Shown: one piece after another, positions 1 to 6,361 of the stretch | How the letters are laid out: the number at the start of each line of letters is the position of its first letter | Position numbering within the stretch: position 1 is the stretch's first letter | Origin: Erysipelotrichaceae bacterium | GTDB lineage: Bacteria > Bacillota_I > Bacilli_A > Erysipelotrichales > Erysipelotrichaceae | NCBI GenBank assembly: GCA_900759455.1 | Contig: CAAEVI010000101.1 | Coordinates: forward strand, 1-11,131 | Direction of reading: 5' to 3' | Length of the DNA: 11,131 nt | Translations under genes and position numbers: made by a program | Notes under the pieces: model-generated | The model's input: only the letters and a program-made list of their open reading frames with translations | Databases searched by the model: none | Told to the model about the DNA's origin: nothing

Positions 1-52
1 AATAAGAGTACATTAGGTTTCATCTATATATTACAGAAGGGTAGAAAGGAAA

Positions 53-70
53 ATGATAAAAATGTTATGA
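53..70 (+). other. Possible five-codon leader ORF ahead of EIIC
   Basis: The only good ribosome binding site near the EIIC gene (AGAAAGGA, 43-50) lies just ahead of ATG 53, which opens a reading frame M-I-K-M-L followed by TGA at 68-70. That stop overlaps another ATG (67-69) which is in frame with EIIC. The arrangement would allow translational coupling to a start at 67. It may equally be chance, because the spacing from AGAAAGGA to ATG 53 is only 2 nt. Nothing else is recognisable in bases 1-52. Confidence 0.25.
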
Positions 71-102
71 CAAGGTACATTTGTATCATACAAGAGAATA
101 AT

Positions 103-846
103 ATGGTTATTCAGGCAATTCTGGTTGGTTTGGTTTATTGGCTGTCGATGGGGCGTGCATGTTATTATATTTCATTCGCCATCCGTAAGCCGTTGGTTTT
201 GGGTGTTATCATTGGTCTGATCTTTAATGATGTACCTAGCGGATTAATGTATGGTGCAACAATTCAGCTGATGTATATGGGCGGTATCGAAGCAGGAGGA
301 AATATCCCTAGTGATCAGGGTCTTGCTTCCTGTATTGCGATTCCTGCCGCTATCGTTACGAACTTGGATCCGGCTGCAGCTGTAGCGCTGGCTGTTCCAT
401 TCGGCGTACTGGGTGTTTTGATCAATAACGTTCGTCGTACGATCAACTCATTCTATAATGCAAAAGCAGATCAGTTCGTTGAAGAAGAAAAATATGATGC
501 ATTGAATATCTTCTCTTTCCTGCTTCCTTGGCTCACAAACGGTGTTCTCTATTTTACGCCGGTATTTGTTGCCACATTATTTGGGGCAGATGTTGTTCAG
601 GCATTTATCAATATCGTTCCTGAATGGTTGATGAACGGTCTTAACAATGCAGGTAATATGCTTCCGGCGTTAGGTTTCGCCCTGACTCTGGTCGTAATGG
701 GAAAACAGAAGTATCTGCCGTTCTTTGTTCTTGGATTCTTCCTGTATTCCATCTTAGGATTCTCAATGATGACAGGTGCAGTAATCGCATTGTGCCTTGC
801 ATTGATCGTGTCTCTGTTTAAACAGACAGACGAGGAGGTAGCATAA
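103..846 (+). CDS. PTS mannose/fructose/sorbose-family transporter subunit EIIC
   Basis: This is the membrane channel subunit of a mannose-family phosphotransferase system (TC 4.A.6). With EIID it forms the pore through which the sugar passes while it is phosphorylated. From ATG 103 the protein is 247 residues, normal for the family. It begins with a hydrophobic helix (IQAILVGLVYWLSMGR), then RKPLVLG and the family hallmark around residues 49-73 (MYGATIQLMYMGGIEAGGNIP), followed by further hydrophobic helices to the C-terminus. The start is uncertain. ATG 103 fits where homologues begin but has a poor ribosome binding site; ATG 67 (259 residues) overlaps the stop of a tiny leader ORF and adds a polar tail that looks untypical. 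The stop codon overlaps the EIID start (TAATG), so C and D are translationally coupled. The sugar specificity cannot be read from the sequence. Confidence 0.93.
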   Translation: MVIQAILVGLVYWLSMGRACYYISFAIRKPLVLGVIIGLIFNDVPSGLMYGATIQLMYMGGIEAGGNIPSDQGLASCIAIPAAIVTNLDPAAAVALAVPFGVLGVLINNVRRTINSFYNAKADQFVEEEKYDALNIFSFLLPWLTNGVLYFTPVFVATLFGADVVQAFINIVPEWLMNGLNNAGNMLPALGFALTLVVMGKQKYLPFFVLGFFLYSILGFSMMTGAVIALCLALIVSLFKQTDEEVA

Positions 847-1703
847 TGAGCGAACAGGTAAAAGCAGCAGAAGAAAAGAAAAATATTGTCACTAAAAAAG
901 ACCTTATGAAAGCATGGCTGCGTTGGACGACTGCAGTTGAGGTTCCGGTCAGCTTCGACCGTATGCAGGCGCTGGCCTTTGGATATTCCATGAATCCGGT
1001 CATGAGAAAAATTTACAAAGATAAACCGGAAGAACTGAAAGAAGCAATGAAGCGTCATACTTCCATGTTCAATACAAACTGTGACTGGGGAAGCATCATC
1101 CACGGTATCACGATTTCATTGGAAGAACAGCGTGCACTCGGGCATGAAGATGAGGTCAGCCCGGAAATGATCCAGTCATTGAAACTTGGTCTGATGGGAC
1201 CTCTTGCCGGAATCGGTGACAGTGTCGATCAGGGTATCGTCGCAACGATCCCGCTGGCGATCTTTGTCCCTATGGCACAGGCCGGTTCCGTAATCGCGGC
1301 GTTTATCCCTGCAATCATCTATGTCGCATGGTCTTATATCTGGTCTTGGACATTGTTCAAAAAAGGCTATACGTTAGGTAAAAACTCTGTATTGGAAATT
1401 CTGCATTCCGGTGCTATCAAGAAAGTTATCGATATTGCCAGCATCGTCGGTCTGTTCATGATCGGATGTCTGTCAGCTTCTTATGTAAAAGTAACAACGA
1501 TCCTTGAATTTGCCAGCGGTGCGGCTGACGGTGCGACTACAACGGTACAGTCTATCCTGGATGGCATCTTACCGAATCTTCTGCCGTTCTGTGTTGTAAT
1601 GGGAATGTATCTGTACATCACGAAACGCGGTCCAAAATTCATTCGTCTAATGGTTTATACAATGGTAATTGCGATTGCCTTGACTTTCTTCCATATCATT
1701 TAA
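846..1703 (+). CDS. PTS mannose/fructose/sorbose-family transporter subunit EIID
   Basis: This is the second membrane subunit of the mannose-family PTS permease and partners EIIC. The protein is 285 residues, the usual EIID length. A cytoplasmic N-terminal part carries family motifs: KKDLMKAWLRW (18-27), FNTNCDW (75-81) and HG.TISLEEQRA (86-97). The very conserved LMGPLAGIGDSVDQG (116-130) follows, then hydrophobic segments at about 132-165, 190-215 and 240-285. The start at 846 is well set by GAGGAGG at 832-838 and overlaps the EIIC stop by one base. A hairpin with a T-run lies directly downstream, so C and D may be made in larger amounts than the genes after them. Identification is certain at family level; the substrate is unknown. 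Confidence 0.96.
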   Translation: MSEQVKAAEEKKNIVTKKDLMKAWLRWTTAVEVPVSFDRMQALAFGYSMNPVMRKIYKDKPEELKEAMKRHTSMFNTNCDWGSIIHGITISLEEQRALGHEDEVSPEMIQSLKLGLMGPLAGIGDSVDQGIVATIPLAIFVPMAQAGSVIAAFIPAIIYVAWSYIWSWTLFKKGYTLGKNSVLEILHSGAIKKVIDIASIVGLFMIGCLSASYVKVTTILEFASGAADGATTTVQSILDGILPNLLPFCVVMGMYLYITKRGPKFIRLMVYTMVIAIALTFFHII

Positions 1704-1721
1704 TTACGCTTTACACAGCCG

Positions 1722-1757
1722 GGGCAAGTCTGATGGAAGAAAAGATTTGCCCTTTTT
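1722..1757 (+). terminator. Intra-operon hairpin with T-run after EIID
   Basis: GGGCAAGTC (1722-1730) pairs with GATTTGCCC (1744-1752) as nine pairs with one G-U, around a 13-nt loop, and is followed by TTTTT (1753-1757). It has the shape of an intrinsic terminator but lies between co-oriented genes. I see no convincing promoter between it and the next start, so it is probably a partial terminator or an mRNA 3'-end stabiliser that lowers expression of the downstream enzymes relative to EIIC/EIID. Confidence 0.65.
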
Positions 1758-1783
1758 AATAAAATTTACGAAAGGAATGATAA

Positions 1784-2719
1784 ATGATGAAGGTGTTGAT
1801 CACGCCGAGAGGATTTGCAACTTACGGTCTTGATGAAGTTGAAAAAATGCGCAGCGCCGGTCTGGAAGTTCATTACAATGACACAGGTCTGGCTTATACA
1901 CATGAGCAGTTTAAAGAACTGGCAAAGGATGCCGACGCGATTATCGTCGGTGTCGATAAGATGGATGCGGAAATGATGTCCGGATGTCCGAATCTGAAAG
2001 CGGTATGTAAGTTTGGTGTCGGAACAGACAATATTGACCTGGACTATGCTAAAGAGCACAGTATTTACGTGGGACGCTGTGTGGGCGGAAATTCACGTTC
2101 TGTTGCCGAACATGTTATCGCACTGATGTTTGCGGAGGCCAAAAATCTGTATTATTCAATCGATGAAGTAAAAGATCATAAATGGGCAAAACCGACAGGG
2201 CTTGAAATTTACGGCAAAAAGCTTGGTATTATCGGTTTTGGCATGATCGGTAAGTATCTGGCAGATTATGCTTATGGTGTCGGCATGAATGTCTATGCGT
2301 ATGATGCATTCCCGATCAAAGAGGAAGTTGCTGCACAGCATCATGCAAAAATTGCAGATCTGGAAGAGATTTATACAGAATGCGATTATATTTCCCTGCA
2401 CATCCCGCTGCTGGATTCTACAAAAGATATGATTTCATCTGCCGAGTTTAAAAAGATGAAAAAGACAGCCTGCGTGATCAATGCGGCTCGCGGCGGCATC
2501 GTAAATGAGGAAGCGCTGTATGAGGCATTGTCCAGCGGTGAAATCCGTTCAGCATGCTTTGACGTATACAGCAGTGAACCGCCGAAAGAAGGAGATAAGC
2601 TGTTGGCATTGGATAATTTCTATCTGACGCCGCATACAGCAGCCCGTACCAAGGAATCAGAAACACGCACCTGTGAAATGTCTGCATCCATCATCATGGA
2701 GCAGCTGCTGGGAAAGTAG
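1784..2719 (+). CDS. D-isomer-specific 2-hydroxyacid dehydrogenase (SerA/hydroxypyruvate reductase superfamily)
   Basis: This NAD-dependent oxidoreductase interconverts a 2-keto acid and a D-2-hydroxy acid. It has 311 residues and lacks the C-terminal ACT regulatory domain of long SerA forms. The substrate-binding domain comprises the N-terminal ~100 residues plus the C-terminal segment; the Rossmann domain runs from about 105 to 285. The nucleotide loop is GFGMIG (151-156), and Asp174 at the end of the second strand favours NAD over NADP. The catalytic set is present: Arg236 (NAARGG), Glu265 (SSEPP) and His284 (TPHTA). The start is ATG 1784 or the adjacent 1787, with AAAGGA at 1771-1776. Known relatives include phosphoglycerate dehydrogenase, hydroxypyruvate reductase and the 2-keto-6-phosphogluconate reductase KguD. 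Its place in a PTS operon argues for a sugar-acid or phospho-sugar-acid substrate rather than serine synthesis; that is inference. Confidence 0.9.
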   Translation: MMKVLITPRGFATYGLDEVEKMRSAGLEVHYNDTGLAYTHEQFKELAKDADAIIVGVDKMDAEMMSGCPNLKAVCKFGVGTDNIDLDYAKEHSIYVGRCVGGNSRSVAEHVIALMFAEAKNLYYSIDEVKDHKWAKPTGLEIYGKKLGIIGFGMIGKYLADYAYGVGMNVYAYDAFPIKEEVAAQHHAKIADLEEIYTECDYISLHIPLLDSTKDMISSAEFKKMKKTACVINAARGGIVNEEALYEALSSGEIRSACFDVYSSEPPKEGDKLLALDNFYLTPHTAARTKESETRTCEMSASIIMEQLLGK

Positions 2720-2729
2720 GTTGCATGCA

Positions 2730-3332
2730 ATGAGCGAAACAGGAAAACTATTTTTGAACAATATCAGAGAAGAACTGGATAAATATATCAAAGATGTGAA
2801 TCTCGAGGCCGTCGAAAAAGCAGCCAATATTATTTTGGATGCTGAGGCGAAAGGCAACAGGGTGCATGTGACAGGAATCGGTAAACCGGGGCATGTTGCC
2901 GGCTATATCGCAAGCCTGCTGTCCTCGACCGGCGTGCCGACTTATGAACTGCACGGTACAGAAGCGGTTCACGGTTCCAGCGGACAGGTAATGCCGGGTG
3001 ATGTCGTGATCGCAATCAGCAACAGCGGTGAGACAATGGAACTGCAGGCAACGGTGCAGACCTTGCTGGCAAATGGTGCACGTATCATCAGCTGTACCGG
3101 AAATGATCATTCTACACTGGCAAAAGAAAGTGAAGTATGTCTGAAAGCACATGTTGATAAAGAAGGAGATTCGCTGAACAAGCCGCCTCGTGCATCGATA
3201 CTGGCGGAGATCATCGTTCTGCAGACCTTGAGCGATGTATTGCAGGAACAGAAAAAGCTGGATCTGAATCAGTATGTAAAATGGCATCCGGGCGGAAGCC
3301 TGGGAAAGAGCATTCGTGAAATGCAGAAATAA
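2730..3332 (+). CDS. SIS-domain sugar-phosphate isomerase, KpsF/GutQ type without CBS domains
   Basis: This is a sugar isomerase (SIS) domain protein of 200 residues. KpsF and GutQ interconvert ribulose 5-phosphate and arabinose 5-phosphate. The match is to their SIS half: GIGKPG (49-54), HGTEAVHGSSG (75-85), the phosphate-binding SNSGET (97-102) and the family end motif HPGGSLGK (186-193). KpsF/GutQ proteins are about 320-330 residues because two CBS domains follow that motif; here the protein stops seven residues after it. An in-frame ATG at 2673 lies inside the dehydrogenase gene; ATG 2730 is preferred because it gives the natural SIS N-terminus and leaves a 10-bp gap. Its likely job is aldose-ketose isomerisation of the PTS-phosphorylated sugar. 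Arabinose 5-phosphate as substrate is a guess from homology. Confidence 0.88.
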   Translation: MSETGKLFLNNIREELDKYIKDVNLEAVEKAANIILDAEAKGNRVHVTGIGKPGHVAGYIASLLSSTGVPTYELHGTEAVHGSSGQVMPGDVVIAISNSGETMELQATVQTLLANGARIISCTGNDHSTLAKESEVCLKAHVDKEGDSLNKPPRASILAEIIVLQTLSDVLQEQKKLDLNQYVKWHPGGSLGKSIREMQK

Positions 3333-3342
3333 GGAGCATCGT

Positions 3343-3756
3343 ATGGAAAAATTTAATATCGTAATTGGAACACACGGCCGTTTTGGTGAAGAGTTGGTAA
3401 AATCCGCTTCCATGATTGCCGGAGATATGAGTCATGTAAAAACATGTTCGCTGCTTCCGGAATATTCATTTGAAGATTATATGAAAGCAGCTACGGAACT
3501 GCTGGATGGTCTGGATGACGGATTTACCATCGTTCTTGTTGACTTGTATGGAGGTACTCCATGCAATACGTTTACCGTATTATCGCAGAAATATCATTAT
3601 GATGTACTGACGGGATTAAATCTGCCGGTCCTGATCGATTTGTATCTGAAATTATCCAACGCTTCTGATATCGATGCCAAGAAAATCGTTCAGGAGACAA
3701 TGGATACATATGCACAGGCATGTGTTCATACAAATCAGCAATTATATGGTAATTAA
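3343..3756 (+). CDS. PTS mannose/fructose/sorbose-family subunit EIIA
   Basis: This soluble EIIA protein of 137 residues accepts phosphate from HPr and passes it to EIIB. The active-site histidine is His11 in VIGTHGRFG (7-15), and the conserved DLYGGTPCN (67-75) supplies Asp67 and the GGTP loop. GLNLP (91-95) is also typical. The start is ATG 3343 with AAGGAG at 3331-3336. An upstream in-frame ATG (3316) lies inside the SIS gene and would add a charged tail without parallel in the family. It sits 10 bp after the SIS gene, so it is in the same operon. Here EIIA is a separate polypeptide, and its EIIB partner is encoded beyond the regulator gene. Confidence 0.95.
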   Translation: MEKFNIVIGTHGRFGEELVKSASMIAGDMSHVKTCSLLPEYSFEDYMKAATELLDGLDDGFTIVLVDLYGGTPCNTFTVLSQKYHYDVLTGLNLPVLIDLYLKLSNASDIDAKKIVQETMDTYAQACVHTNQQLYGN

Positions 3757-3789
3757 TTTTTATTAAACTAGTTGGTATTTTAATAAAAA
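3757..3789. promoter_or_regulatory. AT-only inverted repeat between EIIA and the regulator
   Basis: TTTTTATTAAA (3757-3767) is perfectly complementary to TTTAATAAAAA (3779-3789), with an 11-nt spacer, directly after the EIIA stop codon. No T-run follows, so it is not a standard terminator. It could be an operator or a weak mRNA hairpin ahead of the regulator gene. I see no convincing -35/-10 pair in 3757-3835. Confidence 0.35.
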
Positions 3790-3835
3790 AATGATAGTCT
3801 TTATTCACAGACGTGAAAATATGAGGTGAAGCCAC

Positions 3836-4918
3836 ATGCTGATTGGTGAAATATTCGATGAATTCATTCATGTGATTCATGAAAATCAAAAATACACGAT
3901 TGGATTGATCAATGAAGAAAAAGAAATTACATTATGCAGTGACAAATCAATGATCGGAACCAGATTGGATTATAATCATCCCGACAAAAACAATGTATAT
4001 TTTGAAATCAGTGTTCAGTCACAGGATTTCGGTTATTTATGGGTCAATGGCGATGCGGACAGTCTGCAGATGATCGGAAACCTTCTCTATGAATCATTGA
4101 CAATTCGTCTGATGTTTGAGATCAATCAGAAAAACCTGAAGAGAAAGGTAACCAAGGACGATGAACTGATACGCTGTCTGCTTAATGAGGAAAAATTCGA
4201 TATGGCGCAGGTGCTGGACCTGTTGAATGACCTTGGTCTTGATGCAAATAAGCCGCGCATTGCCGTTTATCTGGTATCGGACGCAGAGGAATTTGACGCA
4301 CAGGATGTTGTTCGTTTGAAAATGGGACCGGACAGCAGAGAAATCATTTATTCTCTTTTAAATGAACGCTGTCTGCTTATTTACAAGGATATTCCCGAAA
4401 AATATAAAGAAACAAAAGAAATAAAGAGTTATATCCTTCGCTATATCCGGCAGCTGCAGGAAATGGATTTTATGAATTTCTATTTCTATATAGGAACGAT
4501 CCAGCATAAGATGCGGCAGTATGCAAAGTCTTATCAAAGCTGTTTATGGCTGAAAGATCATATTAAAGCTAAACTGAATTCACCTGTATTTTTTACTGAC
4601 TATCTTACTGAATATTTTTTGACAAAAATCGATGCGAAAGATGTTGAAAGCGTGTACAATTATTATATGGAAACGGGAAAAGAAATTGATTTCAGAGAAT
4701 TGATTGAAATTTCCGAGGCTCTCATGAATAATGATTTTAATTTGACACAGACTGCTGAGGATTTGTTTCTTCACAAAAATACATTAATTTATAAAATAAA
4801 AAAATATGAAGAAATTTTTCAAATAGATATACGAGGAAGTTTTCACGGAAAGATTCTCTTGTTATTGATTTCACGCGCATTGAATGAACGCAGCACTATG
4901 GCGCAGGTGGGTGATTAG
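3836..4918 (+). CDS. CdaR-like transcriptional regulator with PucR-type C-terminal HTH
   Basis: This 360-residue protein has the layout of the CdaR/PucR family, whose CdaR member senses sugar diacids such as glycerate and activates their catabolic genes. Residues 1-105 would be the ligand-sensing region, although they match the diacid-recognition domain only weakly by eye. Residues about 138-222 look like the degenerate GGDEF-like domain. The C-terminal HTH is clear at about 290-345 (ALMNNDFNLTQTAEDLFLHKNTL, then IYKIKKYEEI and a LLLLISRAL end). The start is ATG 3836, supported by GAGGTGA at 3823-3829. It lies in the operon between EIIA and EIIB, with only one base before the EIIB start, so it probably controls this operon in response to the transported compound. 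A sugar acid as inducer is inference. Confidence 0.85.
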   Translation: MLIGEIFDEFIHVIHENQKYTIGLINEEKEITLCSDKSMIGTRLDYNHPDKNNVYFEISVQSQDFGYLWVNGDADSLQMIGNLLYESLTIRLMFEINQKNLKRKVTKDDELIRCLLNEEKFDMAQVLDLLNDLGLDANKPRIAVYLVSDAEEFDAQDVVRLKMGPDSREIIYSLLNERCLLIYKDIPEKYKETKEIKSYILRYIRQLQEMDFMNFYFYIGTIQHKMRQYAKSYQSCLWLKDHIKAKLNSPVFFTDYLTEYFLTKIDAKDVESVYNYYMETGKEIDFRELIEISEALMNNDFNLTQTAEDLFLHKNTLIYKIKKYEEIFQIDIRGSFHGKILLLLISRALNERSTMAQVGD

Positions 4919-4919
4919 C

Positions 4920-5390
4920 ATGAAGGGTATAAATATTAAGCTGGTTCGTATTGATTCCAGGCTGTTGCATGCAACGGTCCAGTTGAATTGGAATCAATTT
5001 ATCAATGCGGATCAAGTCTGGGTAGTGGATCCGCATTATGTGGAAGATCCTTTTATTGCAAATGTGATGCAGCTTTGCCTGCCTAAAACGATGAGAGTAA
5101 ATTTTTATTCAGTAGAACAGTTTGTTGAACGTCTAAAAGTGGCGGATAATATAAAAGTAATGATCATCTTTCCGAATTTGAAAATTGCTGCACAGGCTGT
5201 TGAAGCGGGATTCAGCGTAGATGAAATGCAGCTGCCTTATCCCGCAAGCAGGGTTTTGCTGAAAAAACTGTCGGAGTATTTTTCAAAAGAAGATATCGAA
5301 AGGATTCGTTTTATACAGAGCCGGAAAATAAAACTGTATTTTCAGACAACGCCGTTTGATAATAAAGACTATTCTATCTTTAATAAATAG
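4920..5390 (+). CDS. PTS mannose-family subunit EIIB, divergent active-site context
   Basis: EIIB of mannose-type PTS takes phosphate from EIIA on a histidine and gives it to the sugar. The protein is 156 residues, normal for EIIB. The N-terminal motif is VRIDSRLLHATV (9-20), with the phospho-accepting residue at His17. Most relatives read RIDxRLIHGQV, so Gly-Gln after the histidine is replaced by Ala-Thr. VWVVDPHYVEDP (33-44) matches the usual VVDD/VVND segment loosely, and FQTTP (141-145) matches the usual VRQVP near the end. The start is ATG 4920, one base after the regulator stop; an in-frame ATG at 4884 would overlap the regulator by 35 bp. It is the only EIIB in the window, though another could lie upstream. 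Confidence 0.85.
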   Translation: MKGINIKLVRIDSRLLHATVQLNWNQFINADQVWVVDPHYVEDPFIANVMQLCLPKTMRVNFYSVEQFVERLKVADNIKVMIIFPNLKIAAQAVEAGFSVDEMQLPYPASRVLLKKLSEYFSKEDIERIRFIQSRKIKLYFQTTPFDNKDYSIFNK

Positions 5391-5404
5391 AAGGAGAATT
5401 AGAC

Positions 5405-6292
5405 ATGTTTGAAGGAATCATTACACCGATTGTGACTCCGTTTCACAGAGATGAGGATCAATCAATTAATTATGAAGCTACAGAGAAACTGATCGATCAT
5501 TTGATTGATCACGGAGTAAACGGCATCTTTATTCTTGGTAGCAATGGTGAATTTCATGTGGTGGACGAAAATGAAAAAGTGGAATTTGCCAAGAAGGTCA
5601 TTGAAATCGTAAATAAGCGAGTACCTGTTTTTGTAGGTACCGGCTGCTGTTCCACAAGAGAAACAGTTCGCTTGTCCAAAAAAATGGAGGAACTGGGAGC
5701 GGATGCACTGAGCGTCATCACTCCATATTTCTTGAAACCGACCAATGCCAATCTGTATGCACATTATAAAGCAGTTGCAGACAGTGTGAATATTCCGATT
5801 GTGTTATATAATATTCCGAAAGCTACCGGTTGTCCTCTGGATCCGGAACTGGTTGATCAGCTTGCGGATATCGAAAACATCAAGGCAATCAAAGACAGCA
5901 GCGGTGAACTGGAGCGTATCCAGGCGTATGCGGACATCGCAAAACGAAAAGATTTCGAACTGTTGATCGGCAGTGATTCAAAGATCAGCTATGCATATGG
6001 ACTTGGTGCCACAGCGGCAGTTGCAGGAACAAGTAACGTGATCGTTGATACACTTGTTTCCCTTGATCGGACACTGCGTGCAGGGGAAAGTGAAAAGGCG
6101 GAGAAACTGCAGAAAGATATCGATGTTCTTCGCGGTGTTTTGAAACTTGGCACTGTACCGAGCGCAATGAAACGTTCAGTGGAACTTGCCGGCATTGCAG
6201 AAGTCGGACCGGCCCGCATGCCAGTACAGGAACTGTCAAAAGAAGATGACGAAAAAATCATAGAGATGTTGAAGTATTACGGGTTGAGATAG
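5405..6292 (+). CDS. DHDPS/NAL-family class I aldolase, probably 2-keto-3-deoxy sugar-acid aldolase
   Basis: This is a 295-residue TIM-barrel lyase of the DapA/NanA superfamily, which forms a Schiff base with pyruvate. The catalytic lysine is Lys163 (IKAIKDSSGE) and the partner tyrosine is Tyr135 (LYNIP). The pyruvate-binding loop reads GSNGEF (45-50) instead of the GTTGES of true dihydrodipicolinate synthase. The arginine that DapA uses to hold aspartate semialdehyde (Arg138 in E. coli) is replaced: the segment reads YNIPKATG, with Ala140. It is therefore unlikely to make lysine precursors and resembles KDG-aldolase-like members such as YagE, giving pyruvate plus an aldehyde. The start is ATG 5405 with AGAAGGAGA at 5390-5398. 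It is the last gene of the operon, followed by a strong terminator. Confidence 0.9.
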   Translation: MFEGIITPIVTPFHRDEDQSINYEATEKLIDHLIDHGVNGIFILGSNGEFHVVDENEKVEFAKKVIEIVNKRVPVFVGTGCCSTRETVRLSKKMEELGADALSVITPYFLKPTNANLYAHYKAVADSVNIPIVLYNIPKATGCPLDPELVDQLADIENIKAIKDSSGELERIQAYADIAKRKDFELLIGSDSKISYAYGLGATAAVAGTSNVIVDTLVSLDRTLRAGESEKAEKLQKDIDVLRGVLKLGTVPSAMKRSVELAGIAEVGPARMPVQELSKEDDEKIIEMLKYYGLR

Positions 6293-6304
6293 AGAGAGAT
6301 AAAT

Positions 6305-6332
6305 GGTGATTTCGTTTGGAAATCACCTTTTT
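6305..6332 (+). terminator. Terminator of the PTS/aldolase operon
   Basis: GGTGATTTC (6305-6313) and GAAATCACC (6319-6327) form a perfect 9-bp stem with a 5-nt loop, followed by TTTTT (6328-6332). It lies 12 bp after the aldolase stop. Confidence 0.92.
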
Positions 6333-6361
6333 AGTATCTGCGGATAAGGAGGATCAGGAAG

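Noticed and set aside
597..1103. 168-codon - strand frame across the EIIC/EIID junction
   Set aside because: Antisense shadow of two conserved PTS genes; no recognisable protein features.
2748..3413. Long 221-codon open frame on the - strand opposite the SIS and EIIA genes
   Set aside because: It lies entirely opposite two well-identified genes, has no ribosome binding site I can support, and its protein is Cys/His/Phe-rich without domain motifs, as expected for antisense of coding DNA.
5405..6292. Assignment of the aldolase as DapA (lysine biosynthesis)
   Set aside because: The GTTGE loop and the semialdehyde-binding arginine are absent, and the gene ends a PTS operon.
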